Below are positions 1 to 11,076 of a stretch of 64,000 nucleotides of DNA, in pieces (the stretch's first letter is position 1; the number at the start of each line of letters is the position of its first letter). This DNA comes from Amorphophallus konjac. Lineage: Eukaryota > Streptophyta > Magnoliopsida > Alismatales > Araceae. The notes beneath the pieces are model-generated. The model saw only the letters and a list, made by a program, of their open reading frames with translations, did not search any database and had not been told where the DNA came from. The DNA is taken from contig CM040126.1 in the NCBI GenBank assembly GCA_022559845.1, positions 50,462,458 to 50,526,457 on the forward strand. The letters are read 5' to 3'. The translations under genes were made by a program, and so were the position numbers.

Positions 1-1
1 A

Positions 2-2289
2 GAGCATGAGGAACATTTGAGGATTGCATTACAAATATTGAGGACAAATCAATTATATGCAAAACTTAGCAAGTGTGAATTCTGGCTTGAAGAAGTGACT
101 TTTCTCGGACATGTTATATCAAAGGATGGCTTGTCTGTAGACCCATCAAAGGTTGAAACTGTAAGGAACTGGGAAAGACCGACCAATGCTAGCGAGATCC
201 GAAGTTTCTTAGGTCTTGCCGGCTATTACAGGCGATTCATCAAGGATTTCTCTAAAATCGCCGTGCCACTTACGAGATTAACTCGCAAGGAGATCCGTTA
301 TGAATGGGATGAGGAATGTGAAAGAAGCTTCCAAACTCTCAAGGATCATCTTACTACAACTCCTATCTTAGCATTGCCAGTTGAAGGAGAAAAGTTTGAG
401 GTATACACTGATGCTTCTGGCATTGGCCTCGGATGTGTTCTAATGCAACAAGGGAAGGTTATAGCCTACTCTTCTCGTCAATTAAAGAAGCATGAAGAGA
501 ACTACCCTGTCCATGACTTAGAATTGGCCGCGGTAGTATTTGCACTCAAAATATGGAGACATTATCTTTATGGAGTACAGTTTACTGTATACTCCGATCA
601 CAAGAGTCTCAAATATCTTTTCTCACAGAAGGAGTTAAATATGAGGCAAAGACGATGGCTAGAATATCTCAAGGACTTCGACTTCAATATACAATATCAT
701 CCCGGAAAGGGTAATCATGTAGCAGATGCCCTTAGTCGAAAGCCGAGAGCACTGTTAGCCAATTGTATGATTCAAGAATGGAAATTACTGGAGCAATTCT
801 CTGAACTCAATATAAGCATGGACACGGACCCTAGATGTGTCACATTATCTCATATAAGCATACAGTCAGACCTATTAACTGAAATACAAGCACTTCAAGA
901 TAATGACCCAATGTTAGTAGAGATCAAAGGCAAACTGGAAGGACAATCGGATTTCCAAATAACTTGTGAAGGAAGATTAATATTCAGGAATAGAACTTGC
1001 ATACCGGATTGTCCCGAGGTAAAGAAGAAGATCTTAGACGAAGCTCATAGGTCAAGGTATACGATTCATCCAGGATCTACCAAAATGTACCAAGATGTAA
1101 AAAGAAATTTTTGGTGGCCCAACATGAAAAGAGAAATAGCGGACTACGTATCACGTGTCTCACATGCCAACAAGTCAAGGCGGAACACCAAAAGCCTGCT
1201 GGAAAACTACATCCTCTAGATATCCCTAAATGGAAGTGGGAGGATATTGGTATGGATTTCATCATGGGTTTATCTAAATCAAAAAGAGGACATGATGGAA
1301 TATGGGTTATCATTGACCGATTGACTAAATCAGCGCATTTCTTACCAATCAAGAGTCGATGGCCAGTTGATGTCTTAGCTGCACTATACATCAAGGAAAT
1401 AGTCAGATTACATGGAATTCATGTTTCAATCGTGTCTGACAGAGATCCCCGTTTTACTTCTCATTTTTGGAAAGGACTACAACAGTCGTTGGGGACGAGA
1501 CTTAACTTTAGCACAGCTTTTCATCCTCAAACGGATGGTCAGACCGAGAGAACCAATCAAGTAGTCGAGGATATGCTAAGAGCATGCATTACTGATTTTG
1601 GTGAGAACTGGCATGATCACTTGCCTCTGGTCGAATTTGCATACAATAATAGCTACCAGACAAGTATACAACTGGCACCTTTTGAAGCCTTATACGGAAG
1701 GAGTTGTCGATCACCCTTATGCTGGGACGAAGTTGGAGAGAAACAACTGTTAGGTCCAGACATGGTAAGGGACACTACCGAGAAGATACAATTGATCAGA
1801 GAAAGACTACAAGTTGCTCAGTCTAGACAAAAAGCTTATTCCGACACGAGAAGAAGAGATCTTGAATTCAAAGTTGGAGATCATGTATTTCTCAAGATAT
1901 CGCCTGGACGTGGAATACGAAGATTTGGTGTTAAGGGCAAGCTTACACCAAGATTTATCGGACCTTTTGAGATACTAGAAAGAGTTGGCGAGGTTGCTTA
2001 TCGCATCGCATTGCCACCTCAATTGTCCGAAGTACACAATGTGTTTCACATATCTATGTTGAAGAAGTATGTGCACGATCCATCACATATTATCGAACAT
2101 GGAGACTTGGTAATCCAGGAGGATCTCACATATGAACAGAAGCCTATGAAGATATTAGATCGTGAAATACGTGCTCTAAGGAATAAGGTTATTCCCATGC
2201 TTAAGGTGCAATGGAATAAGAATTCTGAACACGAAGCAACGTGGGAGACTGAGGAATCTATGAGGAAACGATTTCCCAAATTATTCTAA
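2..2289 (+). pseudogene. pol: Tekay pol: RT C-terminus, RNase H, integrase, chromodomain (one frameshift)
   Basis: This is the polyprotein part that copies element RNA into DNA and integrates it. Reading from base 2, the RT thumb/connection region includes [17 protein letters not shown]. RNase H follows, with [13 protein letters not shown] near 410 and the [10 protein letters not shown] end near 735. The integrase zinc finger is split: its first half ([18 protein letters not shown]) is in one frame, while [16 protein letters not shown] is in the next frame. This fits loss of one base near 1155. The integrase core then reads through WVIIDRLTKSAHF, VSDRDPRFTSHFW and HPQTDGQTERTNQVVEDM, which hold the D, D, E residues. 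The last 50 residues (KILDREIRAL to TWETEESMRKRFPKLF) form a chromodomain, thought to steer integration to modified histones. The sequence is otherwise open to the stop at 2287, so inactivation looks recent. Confidence 0.9.
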
Positions 2290-2357
2290 GAGGTATATAC
2301 TCTACACTCTCCACATGTACATTTATATATAATTGAATTTGGGGACCAAATTCTTTT

Positions 2358-2370
2358 AAATGGGGGAGGG
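2358..2370 (+). other. Polypurine tract of Tekay
   Basis: The purine run AAATGGGGGAGGG lies directly against the LTR start TGTAGC at 2371, where plus-strand synthesis is expected to be primed. Confidence 0.8.
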
Positions 2371-2478
2371 TGTAGCAACCCTGGTAAATAAAGATTTTTA
2401 AATAAATCAAATATGAGTAAGATAAATAAATAAGTGATAATAGGCTAAACAAGGAGTTAAAATAAAATAAATTGTAAA

Positions 2479-3870
2479 TAACGCCTTAACTTAAGGCATT
2501 ACTTCGAAAAGAAACGCCTTCACCTAGGGCGTTAATTTAAAAAGGACGCCTGCACAACTGGGCGTCAACTTTGGACCGACACTAAACTTAATAAAGGGCA
2601 ATTAAAAGAGACGCCCCTTTAATGGGCGTGTGTTTAAACACGAAACGCCCTTATACAAGACGCCTTTTAAGAAACGACGCTTCACAAGGCGTCAATTTAA
2701 AATGCGACGCCCTGACCTAGGTCGTTAATTCCATTCCAGTTCCGTTCGAACCAGGAACTTATCTAGGGAAAGATTATGTTAATCCAGCAAGTGTCTACAT
2801 GAGTAAGGACTCTATCATGGAAGTATTACTTCCAATCAAACTCTAGCCCTAATAGGACCCCAAAAATCTTATAAATACTCCCCTGTTTAACCCTCGTACG
2901 CTATTTGGCGTTCGAATTCTTCAAAGGTATGTAGCGAACAGTATGTCTTCTCTGCCTTTGATTCATGAAGAATCACTGATTCTTATTATTCTTCTCTTCT
3001 TACAGGTTAAGAAGATTAACGTTGAGAAGAACAAAAGGGTACGTTCTTCTTTCCTCTACCTTCAGTCAAGTATTATGAAGAAAATACTGATATTTCGTAT
3101 ATATATATTCCTCTGTAGGAAAAGCTCTCTACCTGAAGAAACGAAGTGTTCTTCATCTACGTTCTTTTCATCGAAGCCATCGTTCAGTAGCAGTTCCATC
3201 TAGTTCAGGAGTCTCTGTTCTTCTTATCAATCTCTTCACGTTTCTCCATCCAGATTATTGCCCAAGGTAGGATTTTCTCAGGGATTGTAGCCCAAACTAG
3301 CATATTAATATTTATAACATCATCCGTTAATACCTGTATATAGATTTCATGCGTTTCGGTTAGTTTCTAAAGAGTTTTGAAATAGACGCCCTTATCAAGG
3401 ACACTACATTAAAAGACACGACCATGACTAGGTCGTCAATTTAATATTTGACGCCCTGCACACGGACGCCAATTTCTCTTAATTAATAAACACCATGTTT
3501 AAAAATTATAAATCAATGCAAACATGATTCTAAATTAATGCATGGTCAATCTCTTGTAATCCTGCTATTTCTTATGGTACTGACCATATATCATGTTTTC
3601 CTGAAATTTCATTGTCTCGAAACTTGTGAACTTGTGAATTAACGACCTTGTCCAGGTCATCTCTTCTTGAACTGACGCCCCATACCAGGGCGCCTTCTGT
3701 AAACTAACGCCCCTGTCCAGGGCGCGTTTCATTAAAATTTCCAGATTTATAATATTCTGCAAAACTAGAAATATTGAAAGGACGACTGCTGTGCACGTCG
3801 TCAAATCTAATATAAACGCCCTTGATTAAGGCGTTAATTACATGAAAAATGACTTTACCAAAGTCGCTAC
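2479..3870 (+). repeat. Array of short hairpins (GACGCC/GGCGTC class) in the Tekay LTR
   Basis: About 14 short inverted repeats occur in three clusters (2479-2725, 3384-3470, 3640-3870), separated by AT-rich spacers such as AATTTAAAA. Arms are 5-7 bp and loops about 3-10 bases. Arm sequences differ between units but stay complementary: GACGCC with GGCGTC, ACGACC with GGTCGT, GACGAC with GTCGTC, GACTTT with AAAGTC. The first cluster lies 150-400 bp upstream of the TATA box. Two or three units have decayed. Confidence 0.8.
2869..2878 (+). promoter_or_regulatory. TATA box of the Tekay LTR
   Basis: TTATAAATAC in an AT-poor surrounding, about 500 bp into the LTR, is the best TATA candidate and would set the U3/R border near 2900. 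Confidence 0.6.
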
Positions 3871-4839
3871 TTTCTGCATTACTGATTTTTTTTCCTGATT
3901 GCTGTTATCCGAGGGATTCATTACATATATTTATATATAGGCACTATTACTCCACTCCGTGAGTATAGTCCCATGTTTTCTACGATGATTTATCGCATTA
4001 CACACTCAATTCTCATTGACATACAAGCTCTCCATTGGACATTCCGTTCCTTTGGACTAGCGAGTTAGTCATAGAGACCTCCGTAAGACTCCTCGCCGCC
4101 TTGGATTCCCTCAAGGCCGACTGAGCTGGTTGTACCCTAAAAACCCATTACACAATCTTTGCCATGTTCCTCTATAGGAACATGGTGATACCGGTCCTCA
4201 TGTCATGCCATGGGTATGATATGAGAATTATCTTAATGAACGGGGAAGAATATGCCATTGTTATGATGTTCTTGTAGACCCCAATTCTATATTAAACTTG
4301 ATGTTCTTGTGAACCTCAATTCTATATTAAGAATGAGGACGTCTTGCCATTGAGGTGCTATTCATATGGACCTCAATTCTATATAAAAGAGTGTCTCTAC
4401 TTACTTATCATGGTACCCAAGTTAAGGGAACCAATTCCACCTAGTTTTATCGATAATCGTGATTGTACCGTTATTATCGCCTATCTATGTCAAGTATCAT
4501 ATTTTTGGACTCTATTCTTTCAAAGTCTATCCTACATGTCTACAAGCTTTATCCTTGAAATTTCATATTGGCTATATACAAAAGTGGATGTTAAAATACA
4601 TGATTAATGCCTGTGCATATAGGGCCCGATCTGGTCCTGGGAGGAGCACCCGAAAGTACTTGTGCCCATGGGAGTTGATTGATCACGGTATTGGCATTAT
4701 ACCGAAGTGCATGACTAGCTTGATTGAACATTCCACAAATATTGTACTTGTACTTGACTTGATATTGCATGACTTGCGTGGCCCGAAAAAGGGTAATTAC
4801 TTGCGTACTTGAACGTGATAGCCAAATTTCATCTTGACT

Positions 4840-5501
4840 AAGGAGAACTACTTCCATACAAGCCACAGCTGCTGGATGCGATCCAAAATCAACCTAAAGC
4901 TTCATTCAAGCCAAGATCGTCACCGTTCTGCACAAAGTGTTCGATTAAATTCGTGGAAGTGATAGGGGGAGCTCCAACCAGGATAATTCAACCTCTTTTC
5001 ACTCTTCTCACTTTGAATACCTTGAGTTTAACTTCATCATATGTTTGTAATCAGTAAATCCGAGATTTGTGTGTGTGTGTTCGTGCTCGACAACACGAAC
5101 GTGTGTGTGTGTGTATTTGTGCTTGCTGTTCTACACAGCGTGTGTGTGTGGTTGCTGTTGTAAACAGCGGGTGTGCGTGTTTCACTGTCTAGTGGAAGTT
5201 AATCCTCTGTGTGAGGGGTGGACGTAGGGGACACGGTGTGTACCCGAACCACCTAAAAATTCCGTGTGCACCTTGTGGTTTGATTTTCTCCTATATATCG
5301 TTTGGGCTTCTCGGTGAGGAGAGAATTCTATTGCTTGTTAATAAATCACCCCATCATCACGCATTCACGTGTGTTTTTATGTTCGTGCTAGATTTAAGTT
5401 TGTTGTTTATCTTGCCTTGGTTCCGTGTAGCTCGTTTTTAGTTTTTATTGGGCCATCAATTCACCCCTCCCCTCTTGATTGCCACCCTTCGTGACTCAAC
5501 A
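4840..5501 (+). repeat. Sire-1 5' LTR, truncated (last 662 bp only)
   Basis: These 662 bp match 13746-14407 base for base as far as I can see, including three GT-rich stretches (5069-5180) separated by small inverted repeats such as GTTCGTG/CACGAAC. The first ~1070 bp present in the 3' LTR, including its palindrome array, are missing. The junction shares AAGGAG with the retained sequence. A TATA-like CTATATATCG lies at 5291. Short open frames inside it are not genes. Confidence 0.9.
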
Positions 5502-5503
5502 AT

Positions 5504-5515
5504 TGGTATCAGAGC
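5504..5515 (+). other. Primer binding site (initiator tRNA-Met)
   Basis: TGGTATCAGAGC follows the LTR end (CTCAACA at 5501) by two bases. It is the standard copia-type site complementary to the 3' end of plant initiator tRNA-Met. Confidence 0.95.
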
Positions 5516-5568
5516 CTTGTGCTCTGGTTGATTTACGATCTTACGGTCGTCAGAGCAGATCCCGTTAA

Positions 5569-7287
5569 ATGGCAAATAGAGGGATGATGCCCGAAGGGCA
5601 TTCCATTCAAAGACCTCCATTCTTTGATGGATCGAACTACCCTTACTGGAAAAATAGGATGTATGTTTTCCTACGTGCCCAAGACTATGATGTTTGGCGT
5701 GTTATAAGTAAGGGTCCATATGTTTTATCTGAAAAAGAAGATGAATGGGATGAAGAAGATATAGAGAAGTGTTCAACGAACTTTAAGGCTATGAATATAA
5801 TTCAATGTGCAGTTCATCCTAACGAATACTCACGTATATCTATGTGTGCCTCTGCGCAGGAGATGTGGGATAAGCTACGGCTTATATATGAAGGAACATC
5901 GGAAGTCAAGGAAACAAAAGCCAACCTCCTAGTTCGGGACTATGAGCTGTTCGCAATGAAGTCAGAAGAATCAATTTCTGATATGTTTGCAAGGCTAACC
6001 GAAATCACAAATGGACTAAAGGGACTTGGCAAGGAGTATTCCAACAAGGAACTCGTTAGAAAAGTCCTAAGATCCCTCACTCCACAGTGGCATACAAAGG
6101 CCACTGTAATTGAAGACTCCAAGGATCTAAGTACCTTAACCCTTGACGAGTTAATTGGCTCGTTGATGACTTACGAGATAAACATCAAAAGGAGTGAGGA
6201 GGATCACAAGAAAAAGAAGGTTGTTACCACAATGGCTCTAAAGGTGAATCCACACGACTCAGAGGGCAGTGAAAATGATTCAATAGGCAACACTGAAGAT
6301 GAAGAATTAGTTGCCATGATCACACAAAGGGCAAGACGGTTTGTGAAACGAACCAGAAATTTTGGTGGTCAATTCAGAAAAGGACCAAGAAGGCAAGGTC
6401 CAAACAGAGGAGAAAATAGCAAAAGAGAAGAAGTGATTTGCTATGAATGCAAGAAACCCGGCCATATGCGGGGTGAGTGCCCCGATCTCATCAAGAAGGC
6501 AAAGAAAGGCAAGTTCAGAAAGCCCAAGGCCATGATGGCCACATGGAGCGATGAAGATCAAGAGGAGTCCGGAAATGAAGATGGACTAGAGGAGCTAGTC
6601 CAGAATTTATGCCTCATGGCAAATGACGACGAAGGAAATGAGGTAGACTCTGAAACTGAAACTCTCACCTCTGAACAATGGCAAATTGCATATGAATCTT
6701 TATATGAAAAATGTAAGAGATTCAAATCTGAAAACAGAAATTTGAAAAAGAAAATTGATCATTTTGTGCATACTAAAAAATCATGTGAAGAGTGCCATGC
6801 TTTAAAATCAGAAAATGAAATTCTTTCATCCAAAATTGAATTATTTGAAGAAGAGATTTCATGTATGAGAGAAGAACAATCTACATTTCTGAAAATGCAT
6901 GAAGAATTGAAAGATGACATGGAACAAGAAAAGCTTCAAATCTCGGCTTGTAATGAAGCCAAAGAAAAGGCTGAAAAGCAAAGTCAATCTCAATTGGCTG
7001 AAATAAAAATGTTGAAGGATGCCCTTGCCATCCTTGAAAGATCAACTTCAGCATCTCTTAAACCAAAGAAACACATGCATAACTCCCTTTCGAATGTTGG
7101 TAGATGGAGAAAAAGAAATAGAGCCATCACTTGTTTCTATTGTGGAAAAATGGGTCATGATATGTATGATTGTAAAATTTTGAAATATGATGAAGAAAAT
7201 TCTGTTGGATTCAGAAAAAGATCATATATGCATCATGCCTCTAACCATCATGGACCCAAGCTTGCTTGGGTACCAAAATCTCCATAA
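5569..7287 (+). CDS. gag: Sire-1 Gag (572 aa)
   Basis: This is the structural protein of the cytoplasmic virus-like particle. The ATG is 54 bases after the primer site. The N-terminus (FDGSNYPYWKNRMYVFLRAQ) is the plant copia gag start, followed by the UBN2-like gag core to about residue 215. A CCHC knuckle CYECKKPGHMRGEC lies near residue 292 and an acidic stretch follows. A coiled coil of about 100 residues spans roughly 385-490. A second CCHC, CFYCGKMGHDMYDC, lies near residue 522. Long coiled-coil gags are typical of Sireviruses. The frame is intact and stops just before pol, which is in another frame and overlaps by about 20 bases. Confidence 0.92.
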   Translation: MANRGMMPEGHSIQRPPFFDGSNYPYWKNRMYVFLRAQDYDVWRVISKGPYVLSEKEDEWDEEDIEKCSTNFKAMNIIQCAVHPNEYSRISMCASAQEMWDKLRLIYEGTSEVKETKANLLVRDYELFAMKSEESISDMFARLTEITNGLKGLGKEYSNKELVRKVLRSLTPQWHTKATVIEDSKDLSTLTLDELIGSLMTYEINIKRSEEDHKKKKVVTTMALKVNPHDSEGSENDSIGNTEDEELVAMITQRARRFVKRTRNFGGQFRKGPRRQGPNRGENSKREEVICYECKKPGHMRGECPDLIKKAKKGKFRKPKAMMATWSDEDQEESGNEDGLEELVQNLCLMANDDEGNEVDSETETLTSEQWQIAYESLYEKCKRFKSENRNLKKKIDHFVHTKKSCEECHALKSENEILSSKIELFEEEISCMREEQSTFLKMHEELKDDMEQEKLQISACNEAKEKAEKQSQSQLAEIKMLKDALAILERSTSASLKPKKHMHNSLSNVGRWRKRNRAITCFYCGKMGHDMYDCKILKYDEENSVGFRKRSYMHHASNHHGPKLAWVPKSP

Positions 7288-8390
7288 GAACTTTGGTTAA
7301 ATTGCAGGTCCACTCGAGAGCTCAAAGGAACAAATGGTATTTGGACAGCGGTTGCTCTCGACATATGACGGGAAACAAGGAATGGTTTGTGGATCTGCAA
7401 GAAAAGGATGGCGGAACGGTAGCATTCGGTGGTAAAGACAAAGGTAAAATCATTGGAGAAGGTAAGATAGGTAAGAATCAAAATCATACCATTGAAAATG
7501 TATTGCTTGTGAAGGGTTTGCAACATAATCTTTTAAGCATAAGTCAACTTTGTGATAAGGGATGCAATGTGATCTTTGATTCTAACCACTGCACTGTTTT
7601 GAATAGGAATACTCAAGAGATCAAATTCATTGGTTTCAGGTATAACAATGTTTACATGATAGACTTGAATGATGCTTCTCATGAAAACTTATGTTTGACT
7701 GCAAGGAGCAACGATGATGCTTGGCTCTGGCATCGGCGGCTTGGGCATGCTAGCTTCAATGTATTGCTGAAATTATCCAGAAAGGATTTGGTGGTTGGAC
7801 TGCCCAAGTTAAAGGCCGTCAATGATGGAATTTGTGGAGCTTGCAGCATGGGCAAACAAACAAGGACATCATTCAAGTCCAAACAAGATGTGACCACATC
7901 AAGACCTCTTGAACTCATCCACATTGATCTTTTCGGACCAAGTAGAACTCACAGCTTGGGTGGTAAACTATATGGATTTGTGATTGTGGATGATTATTCA
8001 AGATTCTGTTGGGTCTATTTTCTCTCTCATAAAAATGATGCCCTGGCGGAATTTGAAGCATTTTGCAGATTTGTTCAAAATGATAAAGGGTATTGCATCA
8101 AAGCTGTGCGGAGTGATCACGGCCGAGAATTTGATAACCATGAGTTCAGCAATTTTTGCAGGGCTCAAGGCTATATGCATGACTTCTCCGCACCTAGAAC
8201 TCCGGAACAAAATGGAGTTGTGGAAAGGAAGAACAGAACGCTAGTTGAGATGGCAAGAACCATGCTGAATGAGAATAAAATACCAAGGTACTTTTGGGCT
8301 GAAGCAGTGAACACGGCCTGCTACATCATAAATCGAGCCATGGTAAGACCACTGTTGAAGAAAACTCCATATGAGCTATACCGAGGATGA
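7266..8390 (+). pseudogene. pol: Sire-1 pol, first part: protease and integrase (cut off by deletion)
   Basis: It begins around the gag stop. Protease active site WYLDSGCSRHMTG lies near residue 27. The pre-integrase zinc region WLWHRRLGHASFNVLLKLS leads to the integrase core: FVIVDDYSRFCWVYFL, AVRSDHGREFDN, APRTPEQNGVVERKNRTL (D, D, E). After KKTPYELYRG the frame hits TGA at 8388, exactly where copia integrases continue into their C-terminal domain. The next bases belong to the linker before RT, so a few hundred base pairs are deleted and the frame changes. The protein would be a protease-integrase without its C-terminal region. Confidence 0.9.
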
Positions 8391-10173
8391 TGTGTTGAAA
8401 GATGACAATATCGAGAAGAAGCAAGAAAATTCAGAAAAACAAAAAGAGGAAGAACCAAAAGAAGAAGATGAAAATCAAGAAACTCAACTTGAACAGGAGC
8501 TACCGTTGCAATGGACATTTGCAAAGGACCATCCTCTGGAGAATGTATTGGGAAATGTACAAGAAGGAATAAGGACACGAGCCTCCTTCAGGGAAGTTGA
8601 AACTCATGACTTATTAGCCTTGCTCTCTCAATTTGAACCTCACTCCATTGAAGAGGCCTTGAAAGATGAGTCATGGATCATGGCCATGCAAGAAGAATTA
8701 CACCAGTTTCAAAGGAACAAGGTGTGGTTCCTCGTACCATGTCCTAAGAATCACTCCGTGATCGGAACAAAATGGGTGTTTCGAAATAAAACAAACGATC
8801 AAGGAGTGGTAATTAGGAACAAGGCCAGGCTTGTAGCCAAGGGTTATAGCCAAGAATTAGGAGTTGACTTCGATGAGTCTTTTGCTCCAGTAGCAAGACT
8901 TGAGGCAGTGAGGGTTCTCTTAGCATTTGCATGTTGTCATAACATCAAATTATTTCAAATGGATGTTAAGAGTGCATTTTTGAATGGCTATATCCAGGAG
9001 GACGTGTATGTGGAGCAACCACCGGGGTTTGAAGACACAAACTATTTAGACCATGTGTACAAGCTAGACAAGGCACTTTACGGTCTGAAACAAGCACCTC
9101 GTGCATGGTATGAAAGGTTAAGTGAATTCCTCATTCAACATGAATTCAAACGAGGTAATGTTGATCAAACCCTCTTCACAAAATTGAATGGTGAGGAAAT
9201 CTTGATTGTTCAAGTTTACGTTGATGACATTATTTTTGGCTCCACTAAAGATGCCCTTAGCAACGACTTTGCAAAATTGATGCAAAGTGAGTTCGAGATG
9301 AGCCTCATGGGAGAGTTAACCTTCTTTTTGGGATTGCAGGTACATCAAACGGTGGACGGGTTGTTCATACACCAAAAGAAATATGCAATGGAGTTGCTGA
9401 AAAAGTTCGGTTTGGCATCAACTAAGCCACAACCAACACCCATGTCCACTTCATTAAAAATTGATCAAGATGAGAAAGGTACATCAGTGGACCAAAAACT
9501 CTTTAGAAGTATGATAGGTTCACTATTGTATCTAACTGCCAGCAGGCCCGACATACAATTTGCTGTTTGTCTATGTGCAAGATTTCAGTCAAATCCAAAG
9601 GAATCTCATTTGTCGGCTGTGAAACGGATTTTTAGATATATTGCTGGTACAGTTAACTTAGGATTGTGGTTTCCACGGAATTCATGCTTTGAACTTATCG
9701 CTTATTCTGACGCCGATTACGCGGGTTGTAAGATGGATCGGAAAAGCACTAGTGGTTATTGCCATTTTCTTGGGGGTTGTGTAGTCTCATGGGCCTCCAA
9801 GAAACAAAATTCAGTGGCATTATCAACAGCCGAAGCCGAGTATGTGGCTGTCGGTAGTTGCGTTACCCAAGTGCTATGGATCCAACAGCAAATGATTGAT
9901 TATGGCATTTCCTTTAAAAACACCCCAATTCTTTGTGATAACACATCCGCCATAAATCTGTCCAAAAATCCAGTTCATCACTCCCGCACCAAGCATATTG
10001 AAATTAGACATCATTTCATCAGAGACCATGTGAGTAAGGGTGATATTAACATCAGTTTTGTTGAGACAGATCATCAAATTGCCGACATTTTCACCAAACC
10101 TCTTAGTGTAGACAAGTTCACATCATTTAGAAGGGAACTAGGGGTTTGTAGGATAGATCAATCTGAGTCTTAA
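8371..10173 (+). pseudogene. pol: Sire-1 pol, second part: reverse transcriptase and RNase H
   Basis: Homology starts after the deletion near 8389 with an acidic Glu/Lys-rich linker. The copia RT follows: WVFRNKTNDQGVVIRNKARL, FQMDVKSAFLNG, ALYGLKQAPRAWYERL and the catalytic YVDDIIFG near residue 288. RNase H follows with YSDADYAGCKMDRKSTSGYC, STAEAEYVAVG and SRTKHIEIRHHFIRD, ending FTKPLSVDKFTSFRRELGVC. The frame is open throughout, so the internal deletion is the only lesion I see. It needs joining to upstream pol to be made, so in this copy it is probably silent. Confidence 0.9.
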
Positions 10174-10601
10174 TCATGTGCATCAATGTCATTGCATTGC
10201 ATGTAGTGTGTCATTTTTTTTGTCATGCATGTGCATAGTCGTGCTTGAAAAATCACAAAAATTTTCTATTTCTTTTGCATGAGAACCTTGACTGCCTGGT
10301 ATGCATGTTCTTATTATAGAATACAACCATTGGCTTTGCAATTTCTATGGCCGATAATTCCTTGAATTTTCCTAAGGCCAGCAAAAGAGCAATTGATATC
10401 TAAATCTGAATTTTCGGAGATGGGAAACAATGAACACCTTCTATGGTCTAAGTCATTCTTGAAACAAGTTCCCCAGTGTGTATACCCATTCATATAACTC
10501 CAATTTCTTGATTCCAGCTCAATATAATCACTGGGACTCGAGCCATATCATTCGCTCCCTTAAACTTACGTTTTCTTCAGCTTTTGCAGCAAACCCTGAA
10601 A

Positions 10602-10715
10602 GGGTCGACCCCAAGGGTCGACCCACGAAAAGGGGTCGACCCCAAGGGTCGACCCTCGCTAACGGGTACTGTTCTGGGGCGGGGTTTAAAAGGGGACGAC
10701 CCATAGGGTCGACCC
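10602..10715 (+). repeat. GGGTCGACCC palindromes between pol and the env-like ORF
   Basis: Five exact GGGTCGACCC palindromes plus one variant (GGGACGACCC) lie within 115 bp, mostly paired as GGGTCGACCC-CAA-GGGTCGACCC. The same unit recurs ten times in the 3' LTR. The interval 10174-10601 holds no gene. Confidence 0.9.
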
Positions 10716-10765
10716 GTTCCGGTCGGGCGGCCTCGCCGCGTCCGAACCGGCTCCAATAAGGGAGG

Positions 10766-11076
10766 AAACCCTAAGTTTCCTCCCCTCCCATCTCTTACAA
10801 CCCCTCAAGCCCCCTTCTAGCCTAAAGCCACCTCTTTCTCCAAACATTACACCCCTCCTTGGCATCCCCCTTTGTGCCCTAGCGCGGCCCTCTCGGTGGC
10901 TACCCGCGCGGATCATTCTTCCGACGCTAGCACCGCGTCTCGTTGTTCTTCCCTTCACTGAGGTAAGTTCTTGATGTGTGGAGGATCCCCATTCTCTCTC
11001 GTGGAAGCATCTCTCTCTCCAAGTTGAGCCATTTTGATCTATTCCCTCATCTCCGGTTCTGTCGATTTATGGTTAG
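10766..11076 (+). promoter_or_regulatory. Leader of the env-like ORF: telo-box and 5' UTR intron
   Basis: A telo-box AAACCCTAA at 10766 and a CT-rich leader resemble a plant gene promoter and 5' UTR. A donor GAG|GTAAGTTC at 10963 and an acceptor ATGGTTAG|ATG at 11076 frame a 114-bp intron that ends exactly at the env-like start codon. This would suit a spliced or separately started message for an ORF that cannot be read from gag-pol. Confidence 0.5.

Noticed and set aside
5211..5441. 76-codon frame, identical at 14117-14347
   Set aside because: It lies in the Sire-1 LTRs; its identity reflects the LTR pair and not protein conservation.
10478..10958. Two frames rich in GRP/GST upstream of the env-like ORF
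   Set aside because: They cover the GGGTCGACCC palindromes and leader; codon use is dictated by the repeat.
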